Source: JABDMH01 sp965222645 (GTDB lineage: Bacteria; Bacteroidota; Bacteroidia; Chitinophagales; Saprospiraceae). From it: a DNA stretch of 64,000 nt. This document shows positions 43,070-52,078 of this stretch, one piece after another (position 1 is the stretch's first letter; each line of letters begins with the position of its first letter). Below the pieces are notes generated by a model. The model ran no database searches and was not told the DNA's origin. It worked only from the letters and a program-made list of their open reading frames with translations. The stretch spans positions 4,464,001 to 4,528,000 of the forward strand of contig OZ244968.1 in the NCBI GenBank assembly GCA_965222645.1, given 5' to 3'. Both the position numbers and the translations under genes were made by a program.

Positions 43070-43093
43070 ATTAAAAATTATTAAAAGCTAGCA

Positions 43094-43810
43094 ATGGGTC
43101 AAAAAACAAATCCAACAGGCAATAGGTTAGGGATTATCAAAGGTTGGGAGTCCAACTGGTTTGGAGGTAAGGATTTTGCCGATAAAGTAGTGGAAGATCA
43201 GCGGATACGGGAGTATCTCTCCGCACGTGTCCAAAAAGGAGGTATCGCGAGGATGATAATTGAGCGAACACTCAAGCGCATTACGGTGACTGTACATACC
43301 AGCAGGCCAGGAATCATAATCGGCAAAGGTGGGTCTGAGGTCGATCGCATTAAAGAAGAGCTCAAAAAACTGACGGGCAAGGATGTCCAGATAAACATCG
43401 TAGAGATACGTAAGCCGGAGCTTGATGCCACAATTGTGGGAGAATCCATTGCCAAACAAATTGAAGCTCGTATCAATTACCGGAGGGCAATAAAGATGGC
43501 CATCCAAAGCACGATGAGGGCAGGTGCCGAAGGAATTAAAGTGCGCATTAGCGGAAGATTGAACGGTGCTGAAATGGCTCGTTCTGAAGAATTCAAAGAT
43601 GGCCGTACACCCTTGCATACATTTAGGGCAGACATTGATTTTGCCCTGGTAGAGGCACAGACCGTATATGGCAAAATAGGTGTAAAGACCTGGATTTGCA
43701 GAGGAGAGGTATTGGGTAAACGGGATCTCTCGCCAAATGTAGGTGTAGACACCCGTGATAAGGGTAAGGGTGATCGCAGGAGAGGCTCAAGAAATATGAA
43801 GAAGCGATAG
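43094..43810 (+). CDS. rpsC: 30S ribosomal protein S3
   Basis: A protein of 238 residues starting M-G-Q-K-T-N-P, with the KH-domain loop I-I-G-K-G-G-S near residues 76-82. It forms part of the mRNA entry site. It is followed by an 81-bp gap that holds a TACCTTTG box. Confidence 0.98.
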   Translation: MGQKTNPTGNRLGIIKGWESNWFGGKDFADKVVEDQRIREYLSARVQKGGIARMIIERTLKRITVTVHTSRPGIIIGKGGSEVDRIKEELKKLTGKDVQINIVEIRKPELDATIVGESIAKQIEARINYRRAIKMAIQSTMRAGAEGIKVRISGRLNGAEMARSEEFKDGRTPLHTFRADIDFALVEAQTVYGKIGVKTWICRGEVLGKRDLSPNVGVDTRDKGKGDRRRGSRNMKKR

Positions 43811-43828
43811 AAAAATAATTTAAAATTG

Positions 43829-43836
43829 TACCTTTG
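43829..43836 (+). promoter_or_regulatory. Possible internal promoter box (TACCTTTG) before rplP
   Basis: An exact TAnnTTTG match in the 81-bp gap between rpsC and rplP. It has no -33 element at the right distance. It could give extra transcription of the rplP-distal part of the superoperon. Confidence 0.35.
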
Positions 43837-43891
43837 CGACGCTTTTTTTAGAACGTTTTCAGGGCAAGGGACTCCGAGTAAAGTATAAGCA

Positions 43892-44311
43892 ATGTTACAG
43901 CCGAAAAGGACAAAATACAGAAAGCAACAAAAGGGTAGGAATAAGGGACTATCGCACAGAGGCAGCCAAATTGCCTTTGGCACTTTTGGCCTGAAAAGTC
44001 TCGATGCCGGTTTTATCACCAACAGACAAATCGAATCTGCCCGTATTGCTATGACCCGTTTTATGAAACGGGAAGGTAACGTGTGGATCAGGATTTTTCC
44101 AGACAAACCCATTACTTCTAAGCCTCAGGAGGTGAGAATGGGTAAGGGAAAAGGAGCATTGGATCATTACGTTGCGGTAGTGAAACCCGGCAGAATTATG
44201 TTTGAAATAGATGGTGTGAATGAGCGCACCGGCCGGGAAGCCCTTAGATTGGCTGCACAGAAATTGCCGGTGCTCACCACATTTGTAAAAAGAAGGGATT
44301 ATCAAGAGTAA
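43892..44311 (+). CDS. rplP: 50S ribosomal protein L16
   Basis: A protein of 139 residues starting M-L-Q-P-K-R-T-K-Y-R. The G-K-G-K-G-A motif and the R-E-A-L-R-L-A-A-Q-K-L-P segment are typical. It binds near the A-site tRNA elbow. Confidence 0.98.
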   Translation: MLQPKRTKYRKQQKGRNKGLSHRGSQIAFGTFGLKSLDAGFITNRQIESARIAMTRFMKREGNVWIRIFPDKPITSKPQEVRMGKGKGALDHYVAVVKPGRIMFEIDGVNERTGREALRLAAQKLPVLTTFVKRRDYQE

Positions 44312-44329
44312 AAAAAGCGAGTAGGAATC

Positions 44330-44599
44330 ATGCCGAGTAAGAAAACATTAGAACTTAAGGAGTTTACACTTGACGATCTGCAAAGTGAGCTTGCTGAGAC
44401 GGAGGCCCAATATCAAAAGATGGTCTTTGATCATGCTACCAAAGGTCTCGAAAACCCACTTTCGATCAGGGAGGTGCGTCGGGATATTGCGAGACTCAAG
44501 ACGGAGTTGCGGGGAAGGGCGGTATCAGAAATGAGTGAAGATGAATTGGCAAAAAGATCAAAAATCAGAGCTCGCAGAGCAAAAAGGAAAACGCAATAA
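44330..44599 (+). CDS. rpmC: 50S ribosomal protein L29 (extended)
   Basis: A protein of 89 residues, against about 65 in most bacteria. The core E-L-A-E-T-E-A-Q-Y-Q-K-M-V-F and R-R-D-I-A-R-L-K-T-E-L segments are present. A short N-terminal extension and a 20-residue basic C-terminal tail (R-A-R-R-A-K-R-K-T-Q) account for the extra length. rpsQ follows after 2 bp. Confidence 0.94.
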   Translation: MPSKKTLELKEFTLDDLQSELAETEAQYQKMVFDHATKGLENPLSIREVRRDIARLKTELRGRAVSEMSEDELAKRSKIRARRAKRKTQ

Positions 44600-44601
44600 A
44601 T

Positions 44602-44859
44602 ATGAGTGATCGAAATCTGCGAAAGACAAGAGTAGGTGTCGTAACCAGCAATAAGATGGAAAAATCCATCACCATCAGTGTGCAGCGTAGGCTACCTCAC
44701 CCCATCTATGGGAAGTTTGTCAAGCGCACTAGAAAATTGATGGCTCATGACGAGAAAAACGAATGTCAGATTGGCGATTTGGTTAGAATAATGGAAACGA
44801 GGCCACTGAGCAAGAATAAGCGATGGCGATTAGTGGAGGTACTTGAAAAAGCCAAGTAA
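44602..44859 (+). CDS. rpsQ: 30S ribosomal protein S17
   Basis: A protein of 85 residues with R-K-T-R-V-G-V-V-T-S-N-K-M-E-K-S-I near the start and H-D-E-K-N-E-C-Q-I-G-D-L-V in the middle. It is a primary 16S rRNA binder. Confidence 0.97.
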   Translation: MSDRNLRKTRVGVVTSNKMEKSITISVQRRLPHPIYGKFVKRTRKLMAHDEKNECQIGDLVRIMETRPLSKNKRWRLVEVLEKAK

Positions 44860-44890
44860 GAACAACCAGATATATAAATAAGATGCAGCA

Positions 44891-45256
44891 ATGATTCAGC
44901 AGGAAAGTAAATTAGGAGTAGCAGACAATAGTGGAGCCAAGGAAGTACTGTGCATCCGCGTGCTTGGAGGCTCAAAACGTCGCTATGCATCAATTGGAGA
45001 TAAAATCGTTGTCAGTGTAAAAGAAGCTACCCCTGGTGGGATTAAAAAAGGTACAGTCTCAAAGGCAGTGGTAGTACGTACCAGAAAAGAAATAAGACGC
45101 AGGGACGGATCATATATTCGCTTTGATGATAATGCAGTGGTTTTACTGGATCAAGCAGACGAACCTCGCGGTACCAGGATTTTTGGTCCCGTAGCGCGGG
45201 AACTGAGGGAGCGCGACTATATGAGGATTATTTCATTAGCACCAGAAGTGCTTTAA
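44891..45256 (+). CDS. rplN: 50S ribosomal protein L14
   Basis: A protein of 121 residues starting M-I-Q-Q-E-S-K-L, with A-D-N-S-G-A-K and the R-G-T-R-I-F-G-P-V-A-R-E-L-R C-terminal motif. An ATG eight bases upstream (44883) opens only a three-codon frame and is not the start. Confidence 0.98.
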   Translation: MIQQESKLGVADNSGAKEVLCIRVLGGSKRRYASIGDKIVVSVKEATPGGIKKGTVSKAVVVRTRKEIRRRDGSYIRFDDNAVVLLDQADEPRGTRIFGPVARELRERDYMRIISLAPEVL

Positions 45257-45275
45257 AAGGGAAAAAAGAATAAGA

Positions 45276-45605
45276 ATGGCAAAGCAAAGTTCTTTCAAAC
45301 TAAAGATAAAAAAGGGTGATCGGGTTCGTGTGATTTGCGGTGAGCAGAAGGGTGCCGAAGGTGAAGTTCTGGAAATGCTGAGAGGAAAGAACAAAGCCAT
45401 AGTGGAAAACATCAACGTAGCTAAAAAACATGCGAAACCAACTCAGGAAAGAGCAGGTGGCATCAGAGAAATCAATAACCCCATTCATATTTCCAATTTG
45501 ATGCTTATCGATCCTAAAAGTGGCGAACCTACTCGGGTAGGTCGAAAGCTGGAAAATGGAAAGTTGGCCCGGTATGCAAAAACTAGTGGAGAAATAATTA
45601 AGTGA
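45276..45605 (+). CDS. rplX: 50S ribosomal protein L24
   Basis: A protein of 109 residues with the KOW motif K-K-G-D-R-V-R-V-I-C-G-E-Q-K-G. It starts 50S assembly. Its TGA overlaps the rplE ATG by one base. Confidence 0.97.
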   Translation: MAKQSSFKLKIKKGDRVRVICGEQKGAEGEVLEMLRGKNKAIVENINVAKKHAKPTQERAGGIREINNPIHISNLMLIDPKSGEPTRVGRKLENGKLARYAKTSGEIIK

Positions 45606-46162
45606 TGGGTTATCAGCCGAGATTAAAGAAATATTATGAAGAGCAGATCGTGCCGCTTCTCATGGAGAAGTTTTCCTACAAATCGATAATGCAAGTACCC
45701 AAACTGGAGAAGATTTGCATCAATCAGGGTGTAGGACAGGCAACACAGGATAAAAAGATGGTCGACTCTGCAATAGAGGAAATGACTTTGATTGCAGGTC
45801 AAAAAGCTGTTCCGACGATAGCCCGCAAATCGGTGTCAAATTTTAAGCTGCGAGAAGGGATGACCATCGGTACAAGAGTGACATTAAGAAAGGATCAGAT
45901 GTTTGAGTTTTTAGACAGGCTCATTTCAGTGGCATTACCTCGTGTCCGGGATTTTAGGGGGATAAGTGATAAGAGTTTTGATGGACGGGGCAATTATTCC
46001 ATGGGAGTTACAGAGCAAATAATCTTCCCGGAGATTGATCTGGATAAAGTGAATAAAATCTCCGGTTTGGATATCACATTTGTGACATCTGCTAAGACAG
46101 ACAATGAGGCATTAGTACTCTTGAGGGAGCTGGGATTACCCTTTAAAAACCAAAACAATTAA
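45605..46162 (+). CDS. rplE: 50S ribosomal protein L5
   Basis: A protein of 185 residues from the ATG at 45605 (a GTG one codon earlier is less likely). P-K-L-E-K-I-C-I-N-Q-G-V-G and the R-D-F-R-G motif are typical. It binds 5S rRNA. Confidence 0.97.
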   Translation: MGYQPRLKKYYEEQIVPLLMEKFSYKSIMQVPKLEKICINQGVGQATQDKKMVDSAIEEMTLIAGQKAVPTIARKSVSNFKLREGMTIGTRVTLRKDQMFEFLDRLISVALPRVRDFRGISDKSFDGRGNYSMGVTEQIIFPEIDLDKVNKISGLDITFVTSAKTDNEALVLLRELGLPFKNQNN

Positions 46163-46177
46163 TAGCAAAACGTAACT

Positions 46178-46447
46178 ATGGCAAGAAAGTCAGTAATAGC
46201 GAGAGGGAGAAAACGAGAAAGGATGGTAAAGAAATATGCAGAATTGAGAAAGAAACTCAAAGAGGAGGGTCGATGGGAAGAACTGGATCGATTGCCAAAG
46301 AATTCTTCGGCTGTCCGGCTCCATAATCGTTGTCGACTCACCGGAAGGCCGAAGGGATATATTCGGCAGTTTGGGATCTGCCGGTTGGCATTTAGGAAAA
46401 TGGCTTTGGATGGAAAAATTCCGGGCATAACAAAAGCAAGCTGGTAA
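46178..46447 (+). CDS. rpsN: 30S ribosomal protein S14, long zinc-free type
   Basis: A protein of 89 residues. It has the long form with K-N-S-S-A-V-R-L-H-N-R-C and G-R-P-K-G-Y but none of the two C-x2-C zinc pairs of the short form, so it is the zinc-independent type. Confidence 0.97.
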   Translation: MARKSVIARGRKRERMVKKYAELRKKLKEEGRWEELDRLPKNSSAVRLHNRCRLTGRPKGYIRQFGICRLAFRKMALDGKIPGITKASW

Positions 46448-46460
46448 ACAGGACTAAACT

Positions 46461-46862
46461 ATGGCGGCAACAGATCCAATAGCAGACTATCTCACAAGAA
46501 TCAGAAATGCAATGATGGCTGGTCATCGCATTGTGGATATTCCTGCCTCAAATGTGAAGAAAAGGATAACGGAGATCTTATACGATCAGGGATTTATTCT
46601 AAAATATAAATTTGAAGATACGAAGCCCCAGGGGTTGATCAGGATTGCCTTAAAATATCAAGGCAATACCAAGGTCCCTGTGATTAGAAAGATGGGTAGA
46701 ATCAGTAGACCCGGACTCCGGAGGTTTAGCAAAGTTGATGAATTGCCCAGGATTATAAATGGTTTGGGCGTGGCCATCGTATCTACCTCCAAAGGAGTAA
46801 TGACAGGTAAAGAAGCGAGAAGAAATAACGTAGGGGGCGAGGTGCTTTGTTACGTTTACTAG
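46461..46862 (+). CDS. rpsH: 30S ribosomal protein S8
   Basis: A protein of 133 residues with D-P-I-A-D-Y-L-T-R-I-R-N-A near the start and S-T-S-K-G-V-M-T-G-K-E-A near the end. In E. coli S8 represses the spc operon; an equivalent site was not identified here. Confidence 0.98.
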   Translation: MAATDPIADYLTRIRNAMMAGHRIVDIPASNVKKRITEILYDQGFILKYKFEDTKPQGLIRIALKYQGNTKVPVIRKMGRISRPGLRRFSKVDELPRIINGLGVAIVSTSKGVMTGKEARRNNVGGEVLCYVY

Positions 46863-46886
46863 TCACCCGTTTGAAAAAATGTGCAT

Positions 46887-47441
46887 ATGTCGAGGATAGG
46901 AAAATCAATAATAGAAATCCCGCAGGGAGTATCGGTCGCCGTTTCCGACGATAATGTAGTGACCATAAAAGGTCCCAAAGGGGAATTGTCCCAGCAACTC
47001 GATCCCGATATCGCCTTGAAGGAAGAGGATGGATCAGTCACCCTGTCACGACCTACAGAACAAAAGCGACATAAATCAATGCATGGTCTGTATAATTCGC
47101 TTGTCCGGAATATGGTTAAGGGAGTTTCTGAAGGTTTTGTGACCACTCTCGAACTCGTGGGCGTCGGTTATCGAGCCTCAAATTCAGGCAACCTGCTTGA
47201 GCTTTCACTGGGATATTCGCACCCGGTCATGTTTTACATCCCGGACGAAATTAAAGTCGAGGCGACCATGGAAAAGGGTAAAAACCCATCGATCCGTTTG
47301 GAAAGTACTGATAAACAGTTGCTAGGTCAGGTGGCCGCAAAGATTCGTTCGCTGAGAAAGCCTGAACCCTACAAGGGTAAAGGAGTCCGGTTTGCTGGTG
47401 AAGAGATAAGAAGAAAAGCTGGTAAAACTGCAGCTAAATAA
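46887..47441 (+). CDS. rplF: 50S ribosomal protein L6
   Basis: A protein of 184 residues from the ATG at 46887 (M-S-R-I-G-K); a GTG two codons upstream is less likely. V-G-V-G-Y-R-A and P-E-P-Y-K-G-K-G-V-R are the family motifs. Confidence 0.97.
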   Translation: MSRIGKSIIEIPQGVSVAVSDDNVVTIKGPKGELSQQLDPDIALKEEDGSVTLSRPTEQKRHKSMHGLYNSLVRNMVKGVSEGFVTTLELVGVGYRASNSGNLLELSLGYSHPVMFYIPDEIKVEATMEKGKNPSIRLESTDKQLLGQVAAKIRSLRKPEPYKGKGVRFAGEEIRRKAGKTAAK

Positions 47442-47451
47442 AGGATAGAAA

Positions 47452-47805
47452 ATGCCAAGTTTTAAAGAAAAAAGAAGGCGAAGGATTAGATACCGTATAC
47501 GCAATAAGGTCAAAGGTACTGGTAATCGACCACGACTATCGATCTACAGGTCCAACAAAGGGATCTATTGTCAGGTCATAAATGACGTATCCGGACAAAC
47601 TTTGGCTCAGGCCAACTCACGGGAAGCGTCTGTTGATTCAAAAGTAAACAAGACAGAACAGGCTAAGCACGTGGGGAAACTTATTGCAGAACGATGCAAA
47701 GCAATAAATATTAAAGGAGTTGTTTTTGATCGAGGTGGCTATCTCTATCACGGGAGGGTGAAGGCATTGGCAGAGGGTGTAAGAGAATCTGGTATCACCT
47801 TATAA
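47452..47805 (+). CDS. rplR: 50S ribosomal protein L18
   Basis: A protein of 117 residues. The basic N-terminus leads to the R-P-R-L-S-I-Y-R-S-N-K and F-D-R-G-G-Y-L-Y-H-G-R motifs. It binds 5S rRNA with L5. Confidence 0.97.
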   Translation: MPSFKEKRRRRIRYRIRNKVKGTGNRPRLSIYRSNKGIYCQVINDVSGQTLAQANSREASVDSKVNKTEQAKHVGKLIAERCKAINIKGVVFDRGGYLYHGRVKALAEGVRESGITL

Positions 47806-47820
47806 AAAGAAGTTGACCGA

Positions 47821-48339
47821 ATGGCAAAAGAACAAACACAAAGGGTAAAAGCCGCCGATACGGAACTAAAGGAAAAGCTTGTTTCGCTCAATCGAGTAGC
47901 AAAGGTGACTAAAGGTGGTCGCACCTTCAGCTTTGCTGCAATAATGGTGGTGGGAGATGGTGACGGTACCGTGGGTCACGGTTTGGGCAAAGCTAGAGAT
48001 GTCTCTGAGTGTATAGCTAAGGCAGTCGATGACGCAAAAAAGAACCTGATTAAGGTCCCGGTCTACAAAGGCACTATTCCACACGAGCAAAAAGGGAAAT
48101 ACGGTGCAGGAAAAGTCTTGATCAAGCCTGCATCAGATGGTACAGGTGTCATTGCGGGTGGAGCTATGAGAGCTGTATTGGAAAGCGCGGGAATTCACAA
48201 TGTACTTGCTAAATCGCAGGGCTCTTCAAATCCTCATAATGTGGTAAAGGCAACGATTGATGCTTTGACAAAACTGAGAGATCCTCAAAAGATTGCCAAG
48301 CAACGGGGGATCACCATGGAAAAACTTTTTGAAGGTTAA
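47821..48339 (+). CDS. rpsE: 30S ribosomal protein S5
   Basis: A protein of 172 residues with V-T-K-G-G-R-T-F-S-F and G-H-G-L-G-K-A near the N-terminus and S-S-N-P-H-N-V-V-K-A-T near the C-terminus. It shapes the mRNA entry channel and decoding accuracy. Confidence 0.98.
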   Translation: MAKEQTQRVKAADTELKEKLVSLNRVAKVTKGGRTFSFAAIMVVGDGDGTVGHGLGKARDVSECIAKAVDDAKKNLIKVPVYKGTIPHEQKGKYGAGKVLIKPASDGTGVIAGGAMRAVLESAGIHNVLAKSQGSSNPHNVVKATIDALTKLRDPQKIAKQRGITMEKLFEG

Positions 48340-48364
48340 TTGATTATTAAAGTAGTGCTTTTAA

Positions 48365-48544
48365 ATGGGCAAGGTTAGAATTACACAGGTAAGGAGCATA
48401 ATTGATCAAACTAAAAGGCAGAAGGCCACGATGGAGGCATTGGGGCTAGGAAAGATCTCTAAGAGTATCGAGCACGAACTCAATCCTCAATTGGAGGGTA
48501 TGATAAAGAAGGTGCAACACTTGATTAAGGTGGAAGAACTTTGA
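48365..48544 (+). CDS. rpmD: 50S ribosomal protein L30
   Basis: A short gene of 59 residues: ATG at 48365, TGA at 48542-48544. It opens M-G-K-V-R-I-T-Q-V-R-S and includes T-M-E-A-L-G-L-G-K-I, the usual L30 pattern (K-x-T-L-x-A-L-G-L). It occupies the standard position between rpsE and rplO. Confidence 0.96.
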   Translation: MGKVRITQVRSIIDQTKRQKATMEALGLGKISKSIEHELNPQLEGMIKKVQHLIKVEEL

Positions 48545-48576
48545 TCGGATGCATTCAAAAAAAAGAAAATAGATAG

Positions 48577-49029
48577 ATGGAATTACATAGCTTGAAACCG
48601 GCAAAGGGCTCAACCAAATCGCGGAAAAGAATTGCGAGAGGGCAGGGTAGTGGCCGGGGTGGTACTTCCACAAAGGGACATAAAGGAGCAAAGTCTCGTG
48701 CGGGCTATAAGTCCAAAAGAGCTTTTGAGGGAGGACAGATGCCGCTGCAAATGCGATTGCCGAAGCGTGGATTCAAAAATCCTAATAGAGTCGTTTATTC
48801 GACAATAAATTTAGACCAGCTTCAGGCCTTTGCCACTAAATATGATGTCTTGGAAATCGATAAGGAAACCCTCGTGGCAAAGAATTTCGTGGGAAAAAAT
48901 GAAAAGGTAAAAATCCTTGGAAGAGGCACGCTTGATGCAGCTGTAAAGGTAAAGGCCGATGCTTGTTCAGCAGGTGCAAAAAAAGCGATCGAGACTGCAG
49001 GAGGTACCATCGAGATCTTAAATAGCTAG
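48577..49029 (+). CDS. rplO: 50S ribosomal protein L15
   Basis: A protein of 150 residues starting M-E-L-H-S-L-K-P-A-K-G-S, with the G-R-G-G-T-S-T-K-G-H-K-G glycine-rich motif. It ends one base before the secY start. Confidence 0.97.
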   Translation: MELHSLKPAKGSTKSRKRIARGQGSGRGGTSTKGHKGAKSRAGYKSKRAFEGGQMPLQMRLPKRGFKNPNRVVYSTINLDQLQAFATKYDVLEIDKETLVAKNFVGKNEKVKILGRGTLDAAVKVKADACSAGAKKAIETAGGTIEILNS

Positions 49030-49030
49030 T

Positions 49031-50404
49031 ATGAAAAGGTTTATTGAAACCCTTAAGAATATTTGGAAGATCAAAGAGTTGAGAGAGCGCATTCTGTTTA
49101 CTATTGGTCTCATAGCTGTATACCGTTTTGGATCTTATGTAGTGCTACCGGGTGTCAATCCTGAGGTTTTGGAAGCTAATGCGAGTCAGGGTGCAACAGA
49201 TCTCCTGGGATTGATTAATATGTTTTCAGGAGGTTCTTTTAATAGAGCCGCTGTCTTTGCCCTTGGGATCATGCCCTATATCACGGCTTCAATCATAATC
49301 CAGTTGCTAGGATTTGCAGTCCCTTATTTTCAACGCCTTCAGCAGAAAGAGGGAGAGTCTGGTAGAAAAAAGATTACTCAGATTACAAGATTGCTCACGC
49401 TGGCTATTACGCTGGTCCAGGGAGGAGCTTACCTCACCTACATCCGCAGTCAGGGAGCAGTAGACCCCACCGTACCACCTGGAGTATTTTGGCTGGCTAA
49501 TATAATCATCTTGTCTACTGGGACCATCTTTGCCATGTGGTTGGGCGAGCGCATCACTGATCGGGGAATAGGAAATGGTATTTCTATTTTGATTATGATT
49601 GGTATCATCGCAACATTGCCCCAATCATTGATTTTCGAATTTACCTCACAGCTCAATAGCGGCGGACTGTTTATATTTATACTGGAGCTGGCAGCCTTAT
49701 TTGTAGTGACAGCTGCAACGGTGCTGGTCATTCAGGGAATCAGGAAAATACCGTTACAATTTGCCAAACGAATGATCGGGAGAGGCAGTATAAATATGCC
49801 TGTCGCCGGAGCCAGAGATTACATACCGGTGAAAGTGGCTGCTGCAGGTGTGATGCCGATTATCTTTGCTCAGGCCATAATGTTTCTACCTGCGACTGTA
49901 GCCGGTTTTATCGGAGGTCAGGCAGGTTCGGATCTCGCTGCCAACAGTTTGGTCAGATCGCTTTCTGATCCATTTGCCATCCCCTACAATATTATCTACT
50001 TCTTTCTTGTCGTGGGATTTACCTTCGTTTATACAGCTCTACTTGTCAATCCCCAACAATATTCAGAATACTTAAAGCGTCAAAATGCTTTTATTCCGGG
50101 GATAAAACCTGGCAAACCCACAGCAGATTTTATCGACTCTGTTACCTCGAGAGTTACGCTGCCCGGTTCGATTTTTCTTGGATTAATAGCTATTCTTCCA
50201 GCGATTGTATTTCTCCTGTTCAATGTAAACCAGGCATTTGCTCTGTTTTTTGGAGGTACCTCCCTTTTGATCCTGGTCGGTGTTGTCCTGGATACACTTC
50301 AGCAGATTGAGAGTCACCTGTTGATGAGAAAATATGATGGACTTGTAAAATCTGGTAAGCTGAAAGGAAGAAGTGGGTTGCAGACCATTGGGTCTGATCT
50401 TTAA
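49031..50404 (+). CDS. secY: Preprotein translocase subunit SecY
   Basis: A protein of 457 residues with about ten membrane helices. The plug-region sequence F-S-G-G-S-F-N-R, G-I-M-P-Y-I-T-A-S-I-I and E-R-I-T-D-R-G-I-G-N-G-I-S are all recognisable. It is the channel of the general secretion pathway, which T9SS cargo uses for the first step. No adk follows; map does, after 81 bp. Confidence 0.98.
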   Translation: MKRFIETLKNIWKIKELRERILFTIGLIAVYRFGSYVVLPGVNPEVLEANASQGATDLLGLINMFSGGSFNRAAVFALGIMPYITASIIIQLLGFAVPYFQRLQQKEGESGRKKITQITRLLTLAITLVQGGAYLTYIRSQGAVDPTVPPGVFWLANIIILSTGTIFAMWLGERITDRGIGNGISILIMIGIIATLPQSLIFEFTSQLNSGGLFIFILELAALFVVTAATVLVIQGIRKIPLQFAKRMIGRGSINMPVAGARDYIPVKVAAAGVMPIIFAQAIMFLPATVAGFIGGQAGSDLAANSLVRSLSDPFAIPYNIIYFFLVVGFTFVYTALLVNPQQYSEYLKRQNAFIPGIKPGKPTADFIDSVTSRVTLPGSIFLGLIAILPAIVFLLFNVNQAFALFFGGTSLLILVGVVLDTLQQIESHLLMRKYDGLVKSGKLKGRSGLQTIGSDL

Positions 50405-50485
50405 GCCTTTCAAATTTGCTGTGGCAATATTCTTGCTTGAGAATTAGTATTCTTTTGGTCTAAATAATTATTTCCGCACTAAGGG

Positions 50486-51295
50486 ATGATATTGTATAAA
50501 AGTGATGAAGAGATTGACCTGATAAGGGAGAGTTGTTCTATTGTCTGCAAAGCATTGACCCGGGTGGCCGAGCTGATCAGACCTGGCATCACGGGATTGA
50601 CCATAGATCAGGCCGCCGAGGAAGTCATCCGTGATCACGGTGCTGTACCTGGTTTTAAGGGGCATAAGGGATTTCCAGCCACACTTTGTATTTCGAAAAA
50701 TGAATGCGTAGTGCATGGCATTCCGAATGATGTACCTTTTGCAGAAGGTGATATTGTATCGGTAGACTGTGGATCCTATAGGAATAGCTTTTACGGGGAT
50801 GCGGCTTTTACATTTGCGCTGGGTGAAGTGGAACCCCCAGTGATGAGATTGCTTGAAACGACTTATGAGTCACTATATATGGCAATCGAGAAAGCTGTGG
50901 AAGGCAATCGGATGGGCGATGTGAGCCATGCTGTACAATATCACTGCGAGCGGCAGCATCGATACGGGGTAGTACGAGAGCTGGTCGGCCACGGAATCGG
51001 AAAAGACCTGCATGAGAGTCCCGAGGTGCCCAATTATGGACGCCGGGGCTCCGGGATCAAACTGAAGGAGGGACTGGTCATCGCCATCGAACCCATGGTG
51101 ACTTTGGGTAGAAGAAAAGTCATGCAGGCAAAGGACGGATGGTCTATCATCACTCGCGATCGCAAACAATCAGCTCACTATGAGCACACAGTTGCGGTGG
51201 GTAAGGTAAAAGCTGACATCCTTTCGGATCATTCGGGCATTGTGGAGGCAGTCAAAAATAATATTGATCTTAAGGAAATTACGAGAAAAAATTAG
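50486..51295 (+). CDS. map: Type I methionine aminopeptidase
   Basis: A metalloenzyme of 269 residues that removes the initiator Met. Metal ligands are visible in S-V-D-C-G, Y-G-D-A-A, G-H-G-I-G and I-A-I-E-P-M-V. It belongs to the same transcript as secY and infA by position. Confidence 0.96.
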   Translation: MILYKSDEEIDLIRESCSIVCKALTRVAELIRPGITGLTIDQAAEEVIRDHGAVPGFKGHKGFPATLCISKNECVVHGIPNDVPFAEGDIVSVDCGSYRNSFYGDAAFTFALGEVEPPVMRLLETTYESLYMAIEKAVEGNRMGDVSHAVQYHCERQHRYGVVRELVGHGIGKDLHESPEVPNYGRRGSGIKLKEGLVIAIEPMVTLGRRKVMQAKDGWSIITRDRKQSAHYEHTVAVGKVKADILSDHSGIVEAVKNNIDLKEITRKN

Positions 51296-51319
51296 ATATT
51301 TGCACTCCGATTTTTGAGT

Positions 51320-51538
51320 ATGGCCAAGCAGGAGCTTATAAAACAGGATGGAACGATTGAGGAAGCCCTTTCCAATGCTATGTTTAGGGTGCGCCTTGAG
51401 AATGATCACCAGATCGTTGCTACAATTTCTGGCAAGATGAGAATGCACTACATTAGAATCTTGCCCGGAGACAAAGTTTCTGTCGAAATGTCACCGTACG
51501 ACTTGAGTAGAGGTCGCATTATTTATCGATACAAATAG
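51320..51538 (+). CDS. infA: Translation initiation factor IF-1
   Basis: A protein of 72 residues from the ATG at 51320 (M-A-K-Q-E); a TTG two codons upstream is not needed. The S1-like core with G-T-I-E-E-A-L-S-N-A-M-F and R-I-L-P-G-D-K-V is complete. Confidence 0.97.
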   Translation: MAKQELIKQDGTIEEALSNAMFRVRLENDHQIVATISGKMRMHYIRILPGDKVSVEMSPYDLSRGRIIYRYK

Positions 51539-51547
51539 AGTGAATTT

Positions 51548-51664
51548 ATGAAGGTAAGGGCATCTGTCAAGAAGAGGTCTTCAGACTGCAAGATTGTGAG
51601 GCGTAAAGGTAAACTTTATGTGATCAATAAGAAGAATCCAAAGTTTAAACAGCGACAAGGATAG
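51548..51664 (+). CDS. rpmJ: 50S ribosomal protein L36, zinc-free type
   Basis: A short gene of 38 residues: ATG at 51548, TAG at 51662-51664. It begins M-K-V-R-A-S-V-K-K and ends K-Q-R-Q-G. Only Cys14 of the usual zinc ligands (Cys11, Cys14, Cys27, His33) remains; the others are Ser, Asn and a non-His residue. It is therefore the zinc-free form. Confidence 0.96.
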   Translation: MKVRASVKKRSSDCKIVRRKGKLYVINKKNPKFKQRQG

Positions 51665-51670
51665 TTTAGT

Positions 51671-52048
51671 ATGGCTAGAATAGCAGGGGTAGATCTTCCA
51701 AGAAATAAGAGAGGTGAGATAGGACTCACCTATATCTATGGTATTGGCCGATCCAAGGCTCGCACCATCCTCTCTAAAGCGGGGATCGACGTCAGTACAA
51801 AAGTCCAGGACTGGACAGACGACAATGTGCGGGAAATCGCAACTATCTTGCAGGAGGAGCACAAAGTAGAAGGTGAGCTGCGGACTGAGGTACAGCTCAA
51901 TATTAAGCGACTTATGGATATTGCTTCATACCGGGGTTTGAGGCATCGAAAGGGCTTGCCCGTGAGAGGACAACGTACAAGGACAAATGCACGGACTCGC
52001 AAGGGCCGCAAGAAAACAGTTGCCAATAAGAAGAAAGTCACTAAGTAA
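51671..52048 (+). CDS. rpsM: 30S ribosomal protein S13
   Basis: A protein of 125 residues starting M-A-R-I-A-G-V-D-L-P, with Y-R-G-L-R-H-R-K-G-L-P-V-R-G-Q-R-T. It starts the alpha block. Confidence 0.98.
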   Translation: MARIAGVDLPRNKRGEIGLTYIYGIGRSKARTILSKAGIDVSTKVQDWTDDNVREIATILQEEHKVEGELRTEVQLNIKRLMDIASYRGLRHRKGLPVRGQRTRTNARTRKGRKKTVANKKKVTK

Positions 52049-52078
52049 TATAATTGTTGTGATTTTATAAACTACACG

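Noticed and set aside
43949..44305. 118-codon minus-strand ORF opposite rplP
   Set aside because: A shadow of rplP; the same holds for the other minus-strand ORFs throughout the ribosomal operon.
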